The notes under the pieces are model-generated. The model saw only the letters and a list, made by a program, of their open reading frames with translations. It had not been told where the DNA came from and searched no databases. This document shows, piece after piece, positions 32,741-41,631 of a DNA stretch of 64,000 bases (position 1 is its first letter; each line of letters starts with the position of its first letter). Made by a program: the position numbers and the translations under genes. This DNA comes from Streptomyces sp. TS71-3 (GTDB taxonomy: Bacteria; Actinomycetota; Actinomycetes; Streptomycetales; Streptomycetaceae): NCBI RefSeq assembly GCF_018327685.1, contig NZ_BNEL01000001.1:5208001-5272000 (forward strand). Direction: 5' to 3'.

Positions 32741-33313
32741 ATGGACAGCACACCACCGAGCCCACCGCAATCGGACCCGCCCCGCCCGCCCGGCGGGGAC
32801 ATCGCCACCGCGCTCGTCGAGGACCTGCGCCCGCTGCTCGCCGCCGAGGCCGCGGCCGAGGCCCCCTCAGCGGGGGCCGAGCCGGGCGACCTGGAGCAGG
32901 CCGTGTGGCTGCGGCTCCTGGAGCGACTGCACACGGTGGGCCCCCCGCACGACCCGGCCCGCTGGCTGCTCGGCGCGGTGCGTCTGGAGGCACGCCGCAT
33001 CCGGCGCCTCACCCGCAGGTCCTTCCCCTCCCACGCGGAGCCGGCCGACGCCTCCTGGCGCGGCACCGAACCGCAGGTCGCAGCCGCACTGCGGCGCCGC
33101 GCACTGCGCGCGGCGGTGCGCAGGCTCCCCGGCCGTTGCGCCACTCTCGTGACGGCACTCCTGTCTCCCCAGGACCTCACTTACCGTGAAATCGCAGGAG
33201 AGTTGGGTATCTCACAGGGCAGCCTGGGGCCTGAGCGCTCGCGCTGCCTGGGATGTCTGCGCAGAATGCTCAGCGCGGAGGTTGCACTTCCAGCCCCGCG
33301 GGGAAAGCACTGA
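32741..33313 (+). CDS. ECF-like RNA polymerase sigma factor, short
   Basis: A 190-residue sigma-70-type protein. Residues about 60-90 (DLEQAVWLRLLERLHTVG, then ARWLLGAVRLEARRIRRLT) correspond to a shortened region 2; residues about 125-180 form region 4 with RLPGRCATLVTALL, an HTH in LTYREIAGELGISQGSLGPE and a final CLGCLRRML. The first 45 residues are Pro/Ala-rich. Region 2 is smaller than in a typical ECF factor, so it may be a weak or specialised sigma or a DNA-binding protein only. No anti-sigma gene is visible. A GNAT gene follows. Confidence 0.75.
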   Translation: MDSTPPSPPQSDPPRPPGGDIATALVEDLRPLLAAEAAAEAPSAGAEPGDLEQAVWLRLLERLHTVGPPHDPARWLLGAVRLEARRIRRLTRRSFPSHAEPADASWRGTEPQVAAALRRRALRAAVRRLPGRCATLVTALLSPQDLTYREIAGELGISQGSLGPERSRCLGCLRRMLSAEVALPAPRGKH

Positions 33314-33353
33314 TGGACAACCGGCGGTACAGGTGAGCGAGAGGCATGCACAC

Positions 33354-33857
33354 ATGGGCATGAGCGTGACCATCTCTGCGGCGGACGAGCAGGACGCGGA
33401 GCAGATCCTCAAACTGCAGTACCTCTGTTACCAGAGGGAGGCCGAGCTGTACGGCGACTACACGATCGAGCCGCTCACCCAGTCGCTCGCCGCGCTGAAG
33501 GAGGAGCTCACCCGGGGCCGGGTGCTCGTGGCGCGGCTCGGCACGGAGGTGGTGGCCTCGGTCCGGGGCAGCCTCGACGACGAGGGCGTCGCCCACATCG
33601 GCAAGCTCATCGTGCACCCCCGGATGCAGCGGCACGGCCTCGGCGGCCGCCTGCTCTCGGCCGTCGAGGAGCAGCTGCGCGGCGACGGCGAGGTGCAGCG
33701 CTTCCAGCTCTCCACCGGCCACCGCAGCGAGCACAACATGCGGCTGTACCGCCGGCACGGCTACGCGCCCGCGGGCAGCCAGCGGATCGACGACGCGCTC
33801 ACCCTGATCACCCTGACGAAGGACCCCGAGGCCCCGGCCTTCATGGCCAGCGCCTGA
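33354..33857 (+). CDS. GNAT-family N-acetyltransferase
   Basis: A 167-residue acetyl-CoA-dependent transferase. Motif A is in HIGKLIVHPRMQRHGLGGRL near residues 82-101, with the pyrophosphate loop RHGLGG. FQLSTGHRSEHNMRLYRRHG is motif B. The substrate is unknown. GAGG at 33341-33344 fits ATG 33354; ATG 33360 is close behind. It follows the sigma-like gene by 40 bases and could be in the same transcript. Confidence 0.85.
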   Translation: MGMSVTISAADEQDAEQILKLQYLCYQREAELYGDYTIEPLTQSLAALKEELTRGRVLVARLGTEVVASVRGSLDDEGVAHIGKLIVHPRMQRHGLGGRLLSAVEEQLRGDGEVQRFQLSTGHRSEHNMRLYRRHGYAPAGSQRIDDALTLITLTKDPEAPAFMASA

Positions 33858-33923
33858 CGCGGACGCGGGCCGGGGGTGCTCCCCGTCGCCCGCGTGTCCG
33901 TCCCCCGCGTCCCCTTGGACCCC

Positions 33924-34361
33924 TTACGCGGCGCCGACCGAGCGTGCTGCCCTGCGCAGCCAGAACATGGCGGTGACCGGGAGGATCACGGGGATGAACA
34001 GGTAGCCGATGCCGTAGTCAGACCAGACCGTGGCATCCGGGAACGCCGACGGCTCCACCACCGTCCAGGTGCCCACGATCAGCACACCGGCGAGCTCGGC
34101 GGCGCAGCACACCTGCGCCGCCCGGCGGGCACGCTCACCGCCCCGCACCAGCGAGTAGGTGATGAAGCCGTACACCACGCCCGCCACCGCCGACAGGGAG
34201 TAGGCCAGCGGCGCGTGCGCGAAGTCGGTGCTGATCTGCACGACCGAGCGGGACACCGCACCGACCACCATCACCCCGTACACCCACACCAGCAGCATGC
34301 CCGGACCGCTGATCAGCCTGGTCCGCGGTGCCTCTGCCCGCTTCTGATCGGTCACCGCCAC
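33924..34361 (-). CDS. Integral membrane protein, four segments
   Basis: A 145-residue membrane protein of unknown function with four hydrophobic segments: MLLVWVYGVMVVGAV, YSLSAVAGVVYGFITYSL, AQVCCAAELAGVLIVGTWTV and GIGYLFIPVILPVTAMFWL. The layout is conserved among Streptomyces in my memory. GTG 34361 starts one base after the stop of the upstream membrane-protein gene, so the two are translationally coupled and may form a complex. Confidence 0.78.
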   Translation of the reverse strand: MAVTDQKRAEAPRTRLISGPGMLLVWVYGVMVVGAVSRSVVQISTDFAHAPLAYSLSAVAGVVYGFITYSLVRGGERARRAAQVCCAAELAGVLIVGTWTVVEPSAFPDATVWSDYGIGYLFIPVILPVTAMFWLRRAARSVGAA

Positions 34362-34362
34362 C

Positions 34363-34722
34363 TCAGCCTCCCCAGATGTCGTACAGGCGCAGTTCGAGCA
34401 CGGCGAGCACCACGCCCCCGGCCGCGACGGTCGCCGAGCCCCAGCGGGTGCGCTCCGCGAGCGACATGAACCCGGCCGCGGGGACGCAGGCGAACGCGCC
34501 CAGCAGGTAGGACACGAAGATCACGGTGCCCTGCTCCGGCTTGCCGCCGCGGGCCAGCTCGACGACGCCCACGACGAGCTGCACCGTGGCCAGCAGCGCG
34601 ACCACGGCCATGCCGATGAAGTGCCAGTCCTTGGTCGGCTGGTCGCGGTAGGCCGCGAAGCCGCACCAGGCGGCGAGCACGACCGCGCCCACCGCGAGCA
34701 CGATCGTCAGGGCGTCAAGCAT
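34363..34722 (-). CDS. Integral membrane protein, four segments
   Basis: A 119-residue protein with four hydrophobic segments (ALTIVLAVGAVVLAAWCGFA, FIGMAVVALLATVQLVVGVV, FVSYLLGAFACVPAAGFMSL and ATVAAGGVVLAVLELRLYDI). No family recognised. First gene of a two-gene leftward operon with the 145-residue membrane protein; the stop TGA is two bases from the next GTG. Divergent from the GNAT gene at 34962. Confidence 0.78.
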   Translation of the reverse strand: MLDALTIVLAVGAVVLAAWCGFAAYRDQPTKDWHFIGMAVVALLATVQLVVGVVELARGGKPEQGTVIFVSYLLGAFACVPAAGFMSLAERTRWGSATVAAGGVVLAVLELRLYDIWGG

Positions 34723-34961
34723 GCCGCGACCTTATTACGGTGGCCCGCCGCCTTTGACTCCCGCCCCCGCTCCGGGGCCCCGGCCCCGCCCCTCCTGTGG
34801 CGTCCGTCACGGTGGCCCCGCGGGCCCCTTCACCCGGGGTCCGTGGCGTGCCCGGATCCGGGCCATGGACGCCACCCCGTGGTGCGTCGCCCGGCCGCGA
34901 TGCTGCATGCTGGGGCACTCGACCGGCCTGAAGGTTCCCGATGATGGTTACGGAGCGGCGC

Positions 34962-35609
34962 ATGACGACACCCTTCTCGGGGTTCCCCGACATCTCCATC
35001 AGCACGGAGCGGCTGGTGCTGCGCCCGCTCGACGACGGCGACCTCCAGGCCTTCACCGAGATGATGAACGACGAGCTGGTCACCGCCTGGACCACGGTGC
35101 CCACGCCCTACACCGAGCAGGACGCCCGGACCCTGGTCGGCAGCGAGGCGCCCGCGCTGCGGAAGGAGGGGCGGGGAGTGGTGCTGGCCGTCGCGGAGTT
35201 CCTCACCCAGCGCCTGGTCGGTGTGGTGCAGATGCACGACGCCGACTGGCGGGTGCGCTCCGCGGTGCTCTCCTACGCCATCGCGCCCTGGGCGCGCGGC
35301 GAGGGCTACGCGTCCGAGGCACTCTTCGCGATGGCGCAGTGGATGTTCCACGACCAGAAGTTCGAACGCCTGGAGCTGCGCACCGCCGCCGACAACACCG
35401 CGGCCCAGCAGGTCGCCCAGAAGATCGGCTGTATCAGCGAGGGCGTGCTCAGAGGCGCCTACATAGCCCGGAGCAGAACCGAGGACGGCGGCTGGACCGA
35501 CGTGCGCACCGACCTCATCGTCTGGAGCCTGCTGCCGGAGGACCTGGAAGGCGTCCCCGAACACCTCGCCGACCACGGCGGCTTCTCCACCTACTCCGAC
35601 TGGAGCTGA
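34962..35609 (+). CDS. GNAT acetyltransferase, RimJ/RimL type
   Basis: A 215-residue N-acetyltransferase of the RimJ/RimL subgroup: STERLVLRPLDDGDLQAFTE at the N-terminus, APWARGEGYASEALFAMAQW as motif A, and ELRTAADNTAAQQVAQKIGC as motif B. The group acetylates protein N-termini or small amines. Start: ATG 34962 has GGAG at 34952-34955; ATG 34941, seven codons earlier, is also possible. Confidence 0.85.
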   Translation: MTTPFSGFPDISISTERLVLRPLDDGDLQAFTEMMNDELVTAWTTVPTPYTEQDARTLVGSEAPALRKEGRGVVLAVAEFLTQRLVGVVQMHDADWRVRSAVLSYAIAPWARGEGYASEALFAMAQWMFHDQKFERLELRTAADNTAAQQVAQKIGCISEGVLRGAYIARSRTEDGGWTDVRTDLIVWSLLPEDLEGVPEHLADHGGFSTYSDWS

Positions 35610-35804
35610 CGCTCCCCACCCCGGCCCGCTCCGGCCGGAGCCGACCCTCCCCCCTCGTCCAGGGCCCGCTCCGGGCCGGACGGCGGCGCTTCGGACGTCA
35701 CCAGGTACGCTCTCGGTGCCCGTCCCCCCCCGCGGCCTCGTGCTCGGGGGCATCCCCCGCGGCAGCCCTGACGACCTGAGACGACACCCAGGAGACTAAC
35801 GAGA

Positions 35805-37016
35805 ATGGCCGACCGGGTCACGGTGATCGGCTGGGACGGCTCGCCGCTGACGGACGCGGCGCGCTCGGCGCTGTCGGCCGCCACCCTGGTGGCCGGCGCC
35901 GCCCACCACCTGGCGCTCCCCGAGATCCCGGCGGGCGCCGAACGCATCCGGCTCGGCAGCGTGGCTCTCGCCGCACGCCGCATCGCGGCGCACCGCGGCA
36001 CCGCCGTCGTCCTCGCCGACGGCGACCCGGGCTTCTTCGGCGTGGTACGCACCCTGCGCGACCCCGAGTTCGGCCTGGAGGTCGAGGTGGTGCCCGCCGT
36101 CTCGTCGGTGGCCGCGGCCTTCGCCCGGGCCGGCATGCCCTGGGACGACGCCGAGGTCGTGGTCGCCCATCCCCGCACCCTGCGCCGCGCCGTGAACGTC
36201 TGCCGCGCGCACGCCAAGGTCGCCGTGCTCACCTCGCCCGGCGCGGGCCCCGCGGAACTCGGGCTGCTCCTTGAAGGAGTGCACCGCACCTTCGTGATCT
36301 GCGAGGAACTCGGCACGGAACGCGAGCGGGTCACCGTCGTCACCTCCGACAAGGCCGCCGACCACACCTGGCGCGACCCCAACGTCGTCATCGCGGTCGG
36401 GGCCGCGGCCACCGGCGAGCCAGGCTGGATCGCGGGCCGCGACCCCGGGGCCGTCCGCGGCTGGGCGCTGCCCGGCACCGTCTACGGCGGCGGCCTGAAC
36501 GAAGGCGAGGGCGCGCCGCTGCGTGCCGCCCAACTCGCCCGGCTCGGCCCGCGGGTGGGGGACCTCGTCTGGGACATCGGCTCCGGCACCGGCGCGCTGA
36601 GCGCGGAGGCCGGACGGTTCGGCGCCGCCGTCATCGCCGTCGACGCCGACGCCGACGCCTGCGCCCGCACCACCGCGACCGCCCGCCGCTTCGGCGTTCA
36701 CCTCCAGGTCGTGCACGGCACCGCGCCGCACATCCTGGAGAGCCTCCCCGAGCCGGACGTCGTCCGTGTCGCCGGCGGGGGAGCGGCGGTCGTCTCCGCC
36801 GTCGCCGACCGCCGCCCCGAGCGCATCGTCACCCACGCCGCCACCCGCGACGAGGCCGAACTCATCGGCCGCGACCTCATGGAGCACGGCTACGACGTGG
36901 AGTGCTCCCTGCTCCAGTCCGTCGAACTCGACACCCGGGCCTGGGCCGAGTGCGAGCGCAGCGTCGCCTTCCTGATCTGCGGGATCCTCCAGGAACGCCG
37001 CGATCCCAGCCGGTGA
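35805..37016 (+). CDS. cobL: Precorrin-6Y C5,15-methyltransferase (decarboxylating), CbiE-CbiT
   Basis: Bifunctional corrin-ring enzyme of adenosylcobalamin synthesis: methylates C5 and C15 and decarboxylates the acetate side chain. It has 403 residues. The CbiE (tetrapyrrole methylase) domain is at 1-200 with LADGDPGFFGVVRTL and VVPAVSSVAAAFARAG; the CbiT SAM methyltransferase is at about 205-400 with VWDIGSGTGALSAEAGRFGA. GGAG at 35791-35794 fits ATG 35805. The bluB-cobT gene follows in the same direction after a long gap. Confidence 0.93.
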   Translation: MADRVTVIGWDGSPLTDAARSALSAATLVAGAAHHLALPEIPAGAERIRLGSVALAARRIAAHRGTAVVLADGDPGFFGVVRTLRDPEFGLEVEVVPAVSSVAAAFARAGMPWDDAEVVVAHPRTLRRAVNVCRAHAKVAVLTSPGAGPAELGLLLEGVHRTFVICEELGTERERVTVVTSDKAADHTWRDPNVVIAVGAAATGEPGWIAGRDPGAVRGWALPGTVYGGGLNEGEGAPLRAAQLARLGPRVGDLVWDIGSGTGALSAEAGRFGAAVIAVDADADACARTTATARRFGVHLQVVHGTAPHILESLPEPDVVRVAGGGAAVVSAVADRRPERIVTHAATRDEAELIGRDLMEHGYDVECSLLQSVELDTRAWAECERSVAFLICGILQERRDPSR

Positions 37017-37510
37017 CGCGGGCCCCGCGGCGTGCCGGAGGCCCCGTCGCGCGCCGCCCCGCGGGACGGCGGAAACCGGCCCGCCCCGTGATCCCCTGGC
37101 CGCCGCTCGCGAGGTAGGCTGGCCGACCGTTGTACTGCATTCGGGTGTTCTGCGACGTCGTCGCTCAATGTCCGGACAACGGAACCGCCTTGGTAAACGG
37201 GTGCGGTACGGCGGGGCACGGGGCCGTGCGAGGAGCACGCCCCGGGTCGGCTCACAGGGCGTGCAAGGGCGCATGTCCTGCGTGGAACCACGTCGCGCCC
37301 CGGGCGCGATCCACAGCGGGCCGTGGCGGACTTGAGGACGCGACGGCGGACGGAACGGGACACGCCCGCCTGGGCGCCGTCCCGGGTGTTCGTGCCGCGC
37401 GGCGGGCACGCTCGTTCTTCATGACGGGCGGACGGCGCGCCGTTCCGGGCGGCCCCGGCCGCGGCGCGGGGACCGTCGAGGAAGCACCAACCGATGGGCG
37501 AGGGGTACGC
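37017..37510 (+). other. Long gap and probable leader of bluB-cobT
   Basis: No gene seen. TAGGCT at 37113-37118 is a possible -10, which would give a leader of about 385 bases. The stretch has many G+C inverted repeats. I could not match the cobalamin riboswitch core or B12 box here. CGGAACCGCCTTGG followed by AAACGGGTGCGG (37190-37215) faintly recalls the ydaO class, but that is not a call. Confidence 0.4.
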
Positions 37511-40500
37511 ATGACCGAGACCGGCCAGATCCCGGCCGAGGGACTGCCGGAGAACGCAGACAACGGGGTTGCTTCCGGACCCGCCCCGGGCCCGGAGGCC
37601 CAGCAGGGTGGCCACGTGCCGGACGCCCACCCCTATGTCGCCCCCTCCGCGCCCGCAGAGCCCGCGGCTCCCTCGGCGGATCACCACCCCGACGACGACA
37701 TGCTGTTGATGCCCGGCGCCCAGGGCGCCTGGGGCCAGACGCAGACCCCAGCCGGGGGCACCCCGACGGCGCCCCAGGCCCCCTCCAGGCGCCCGCTGCG
37801 CCTCGGCCCGCCCGTCTCCGAGACCTCGACGGGCGTGGTGCGCACGCTCGCCGACCGCGGCCCGGCCGGCGCGCCGCCGCCCCGCCGCGCCCGGGTCCGG
37901 GCGCCCGAACCGGAGTACCTGGACACGCCCGTCGACGACCCGGCCCTGGCAGGACCCCAACTCGGCGCGCTCCCGCCGCACATCGGCGGCCCCTGGTCGC
38001 CGGGCCCCCAGCAGGAGGCCCCGCACCAGCAGTACGCCCCGGGCCAACCGGCCGACGGCGCGGCCCCGGCGGACTCCTCCGGCCACGCGGGACAGGGCGC
38101 GGGCTACGCGGAGCGCATCCCGGGGGACCAGCAGGCTTTCCAGGACCCTCAGGCGCTTCAGGACCCCCACGCGTATCAGGAGTCGCAGGCGCATCACGAG
38201 GCACCCGCGTTTCCGGCCCCCGCGCCGGGCGCCGAACAGGCCCACTCCACGGCCAACGGAGTCGCCTACCCCTCGGAGCCCGCTCAGAGCGAGCCGGTGG
38301 ACGGTTCCGGCCAGTACGCCACGGCCGCTCACCCGGGGGCCCTTCCGGATGCCGCCGGCGGGTACCCGGCGGCCGGGGCCGAGGCCCAGCCGGTCGGCCA
38401 GTTCGTCCCGGTGGCCGGAACCGTGCCCACCACCCCGCACCTGGCACCGACACCTCCGCACGCCCTGACGTTCCCGCAACCGCCCGATGCCACGGCAGAG
38501 GCGCCGGGCCCCGGCACGGGGACCGAGGCGCACGCGCAGGACGGCATGTCGGGCGCCGAGGCCGGTGGGATCGGACCCCAGGACGCTCCGGTGGAGCAGC
38601 CCGCGTTCGCCGGGGACGCGACCGGCGCCGGGCCCGCCCAGGAGGCCGCGACCGGGACCGCCCCCTACACGGTGGACGGTGCGACGCAGGCCCTGGACGC
38701 CGGGCAGTCCGGCGCAGGAGTCCCGCACGAGGCGGCCGTGCCGGTCGAGCCGGGCGGCGGCGCGCCGGCCGGGGGCGTCATGGCGACGGAGGACATCACC
38801 GGGGCCCCGCAGGCGGAGGCCGCGGACCAGGGCGCGTTGCCGGAGACCGAGGCGCCGGGCGCGCTGCCCGGTACCGGAGAGCCTGGGGGCGTGCCCGGAT
38901 CCGGGCCGTCCGACGTGCTTTCCGGGGGCGAGAGCGTCCAGACCCCGCTGTCCGGGCCCGAAGCAGCCGCCGGGAACGGGCTGCCCGGCACCGAGGCCGC
39001 CGAGCCGGAGCCGTCCGCGGACGCGCCCGCTGAGGCCGTGCTGCCCGCCGCCGGGACTCCCGGCACCGCGGAGACGGCCGAGCAGGCCGGCACCACGGCG
39101 GAGGACGCGCTCGCCGAACCGGCCGCACCGTACGAGCCCGTCCCCGCCGAGGATGCGGCAGCCGCCGAGCTCGCCCCCGAGCAGCCGTCCGCCGCCTCCG
39201 AACCGCACCCGGAGGCCGCCCCGGCGCAGGATCACCAGGACCAGGGCGACCCGCACGCCGAGGAGGCCGCGGAGGCGGCCGTGGCGGAAGCCGCCGCAGA
39301 GGCCCGGCCGACCGTGCCGGCCCCGCGCGACGGCGAGCACCCCCAGCCCGTGCCCCTGCCCGACGCCGTACCGGCCGGCGGAGCACCGGCGGAGCCCCTG
39401 CCGGCCGAGCCCGAGGCCGCGGCCACGGCGGAGCCGGCGTCCGAGATGGCGCAGCCCGCCCAGGAAGAGGCCCTGGCGGCGGACGCCCTCGCGGAAGCAG
39501 CCGTTCCGGAGGTGGCCGAACCCGGTGCCGCCGCCGAGGCGAGCGCCCCGGAAGCATCGGAGGAGACCGCCCTTGAGGCCCCCGACGGCTCCCCGGACCC
39601 CACCGCGCTGCACGAGCCGGGCGACCTCGCTCCGGACTCCTCCGAGGCGGACGCCCCCAAGGAGCCGGCCGCGCACGCCCCGGCCGCCAGGGGACCCGCG
39701 GCGCCCGCGTACGACGAGGCCGAGCGCGAGGCCGTGCTCCGGGTGATGCGCGAGCGCCGGGACATCCGCAACGGCTTCCGCAACGACCCCATCCCGCCCG
39801 AAGTGCTGCTGCGCGTCCTGGAGGCCGCACACGCGGCGCCCAGCGTCGGCCACTCCCAGCCGTGGGACTTCGTCGTCATCCGCAGCGCGGACACCCGGCG
39901 GGCCATGCACGAACTGGCCATGCGGCAGCGCGAGGCCTACGCCAAGTCGCTCCCCAAGGGCCGGGCCAAGGCGTTCCGCGAGCTGAAGATCGAGGCGATC
40001 CTCGACACGCCCGTGAACATCGTCGTCACGGCCGACCCGACCCGCGGCGGCCGGCACACCCTCGGCCGCCACACCCAGCCCGAGATGGCGCCCTACTCCT
40101 CGGCCCTGGCCGTCGAGAACCTGTGGCTCGCCGCGCGCGCCGAGGGCCTGGGCGTCGGCTGGGTCAGCTTCTTCGACGAGCGCGAGATGGTGCGGGCGCT
40201 GGGCCTGCCCGAGCACCTGAACGTCGTCGCCTACCTGTGCATCGGCTACGTCGACGAGTTCCCCACCGAGCCCGAGCTGGCCCAGGCCGGCTGGTCCAAG
40301 CGCCGCCCGCTCTCCTGGGTCGTGCACGAGGAGACGTACGGACGCCGCGCCCTGCCCGGCTCCGACCCGCACGACCTGCTGGCCGAGACCATCGCCGGGA
40401 TCCGCCCGCTGGACGCCAAGGCGCTCGGGGAGGCGTGGGAGCGCCAGAAGCGGATGACCAAGCCGCCCGGCGCGCTCGGCATGCTGGAGATCATCTCCGC

Positions 40501-41425
40501 CCAGCTCTCCGGGCTCTCCCGGATGTGCCCGCCGCCCGTGCCCGAGCCGGCCGCCGTCGCCGTCTTCGCCGGCGACCACGGCGTGCACGCCCAGGGCGTC
40601 ACGCCCTGGCCGCAGGAGGTCACCGGCCAGATGGTGGCCAACTTCCTCAGCGGGGGAGCCGTGGTCAACGCCTTCGCCACCCAGGTGGGGGCCGAGGTCT
40701 GCGTCGTCGACGTCGGAGTGGCCACCGACCTGCCCGCCGTGCCGGGCCTGCTGCCCCGCAAGGTGCGCCCCGGCACGGGCGACATGACCACCGGTCCCGC
40801 GCTCACCCGCGAGGAGGTCAAGGCCGCCATCGAGGTGGGCATCGAGACCGCCCGCGACCTGGTGGCCGCCGGCAACAGGGCGCTGCTCACCGGTGAGATG
40901 GGCATCGCCAACACCACCGTGTCCGCCGCCCTCATCGCCGTCTTCACGGGTGCCGAGCCCGCGGAGGTCACCGGCCGGGGCACCGGGATCAACGACGAGA
41001 CGCTCGCCCTCAAGACCGAGGTGGTGCGCCGTGCGCTCGACCTCCACCGGCCCGACCCGGCCGACCCCATAGGGGTGCTTGCCGCGGTCGGCGGTCTGGA
41101 GCACGCGGCGATCGTCGGCCTGCTGCTGGGCGGCGCTTCGCTGCGCACCCCCGTCGTGCTGGACGGCGTGAGCGCCGGCGCCGCCGCGCTGGTCGCCCGC
41201 GCCATCGCCCCCGAGGTGCTGGCCGCCTGCATCGCGGGCCACCGCAGCGCCGAACCGGGCCATGTGGTGGCACTCAACAAGCTGGGCCTGCGCCCCCTGG
41301 TGGACCTCGACCTCCGCCTCGGCGAGGGCACCGGCGCCCTCCTGGCCCTGCCCATGATCCAGAGCGCGGCCCGAGCCATGCACGAGGTGGCCACGTTCGA
41401 CTCGGCGGGCGTGACCGAGAAGTAG
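37511..41425 (+). CDS. cobT: Fusion: disordered N-half, BluB, CobT
   Basis: A 1,304-residue protein. Residues 1-730 are Ala/Pro/Glu/Gly-rich and low complexity, with no fold recognised. Residues about 733-960 are a BluB-type nitroreductase (RRDIRNGFRNDPIPPEVLLR, SVGHSQPWDFVVIRSADTRR, RAEGLGVGWVSFFDE), which makes 5,6-dimethylbenzimidazole from FMN. Residues about 965-1304 are CobT (KRMTKPPGALGMLE, AVFAGDHGVHAQGVTPWP, RLGEGTGALLALPMIQSA with the catalytic Glu), which activates the base with nicotinate mononucleotide. Fusion gives synthesis and activation of the lower ligand in one chain. ATG 37511 was chosen for GAGGGG upstream. The acidic/Pro-rich half is very unusual in length. Confidence 0.9.
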   Translation: MTETGQIPAEGLPENADNGVASGPAPGPEAQQGGHVPDAHPYVAPSAPAEPAAPSADHHPDDDMLLMPGAQGAWGQTQTPAGGTPTAPQAPSRRPLRLGPPVSETSTGVVRTLADRGPAGAPPPRRARVRAPEPEYLDTPVDDPALAGPQLGALPPHIGGPWSPGPQQEAPHQQYAPGQPADGAAPADSSGHAGQGAGYAERIPGDQQAFQDPQALQDPHAYQESQAHHEAPAFPAPAPGAEQAHSTANGVAYPSEPAQSEPVDGSGQYATAAHPGALPDAAGGYPAAGAEAQPVGQFVPVAGTVPTTPHLAPTPPHALTFPQPPDATAEAPGPGTGTEAHAQDGMSGAEAGGIGPQDAPVEQPAFAGDATGAGPAQEAATGTAPYTVDGATQALDAGQSGAGVPHEAAVPVEPGGGAPAGGVMATEDITGAPQAEAADQGALPETEAPGALPGTGEPGGVPGSGPSDVLSGGESVQTPLSGPEAAAGNGLPGTEAAEPEPSADAPAEAVLPAAGTPGTAETAEQAGTTAEDALAEPAAPYEPVPAEDAAAAELAPEQPSAASEPHPEAAPAQDHQDQGDPHAEEAAEAAVAEAAAEARPTVPAPRDGEHPQPVPLPDAVPAGGAPAEPLPAEPEAAATAEPASEMAQPAQEEALAADALAEAAVPEVAEPGAAAEASAPEASEETALEAPDGSPDPTALHEPGDLAPDSSEADAPKEPAAHAPAARGPAAPAYDEAEREAVLRVMRERRDIRNGFRNDPIPPEVLLRVLEAAHAAPSVGHSQPWDFVVIRSADTRRAMHELAMRQREAYAKSLPKGRAKAFRELKIEAILDTPVNIVVTADPTRGGRHTLGRHTQPEMAPYSSALAVENLWLAARAEGLGVGWVSFFDEREMVRALGLPEHLNVVAYLCIGYVDEFPTEPELAQAGWSKRRPLSWVVHEETYGRRALPGSDPHDLLAETIAGIRPLDAKALGEAWERQKRMTKPPGALGMLEIISAQLSGLSRMCPPPVPEPAAVAVFAGDHGVHAQGVTPWPQEVTGQMVANFLSGGAVVNAFATQVGAEVCVVDVGVATDLPAVPGLLPRKVRPGTGDMTTGPALTREEVKAAIEVGIETARDLVAAGNRALLTGEMGIANTTVSAALIAVFTGAEPAEVTGRGTGINDETLALKTEVVRRALDLHRPDPADPIGVLAAVGGLEHAAIVGLLLGGASLRTPVVLDGVSAGAAALVARAIAPEVLAACIAGHRSAEPGHVVALNKLGLRPLVDLDLRLGEGTGALLALPMIQSAARAMHEVATFDSAGVTEK

Positions 41426-41631
41426 CAGGAGAAGGAGAAGGTACGAGCAGGGCTCCCTACGGGGCCTATGCGGCCCGCCGGTGCCCCGGCGCGGGTCCTG
41501 CCCCGAGCGGGCACGGCTCGACGACGGGGAATCGGCTCCGCGGAGGCCACCGGCCCCCGAGACGGCGACGAGGCCGTCGGATTCCGCGCCGTATCGTGGA
41601 CCCGACCTCCATGAAGGAGTCCCGCACAGCC

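Noticed and set aside
37017..37510. Cobalamin riboswitch ahead of bluB-cobT
   Set aside because: I could not find the B12 box or the conserved core; a covariance-model scan would decide.
37130..37510. Upstream extension of the bluB-cobT frame from TTG 37130
   Set aside because: The translation is Cys/Arg/Gly-rich and not protein-like, and a better ribosome binding site precedes ATG 37511.
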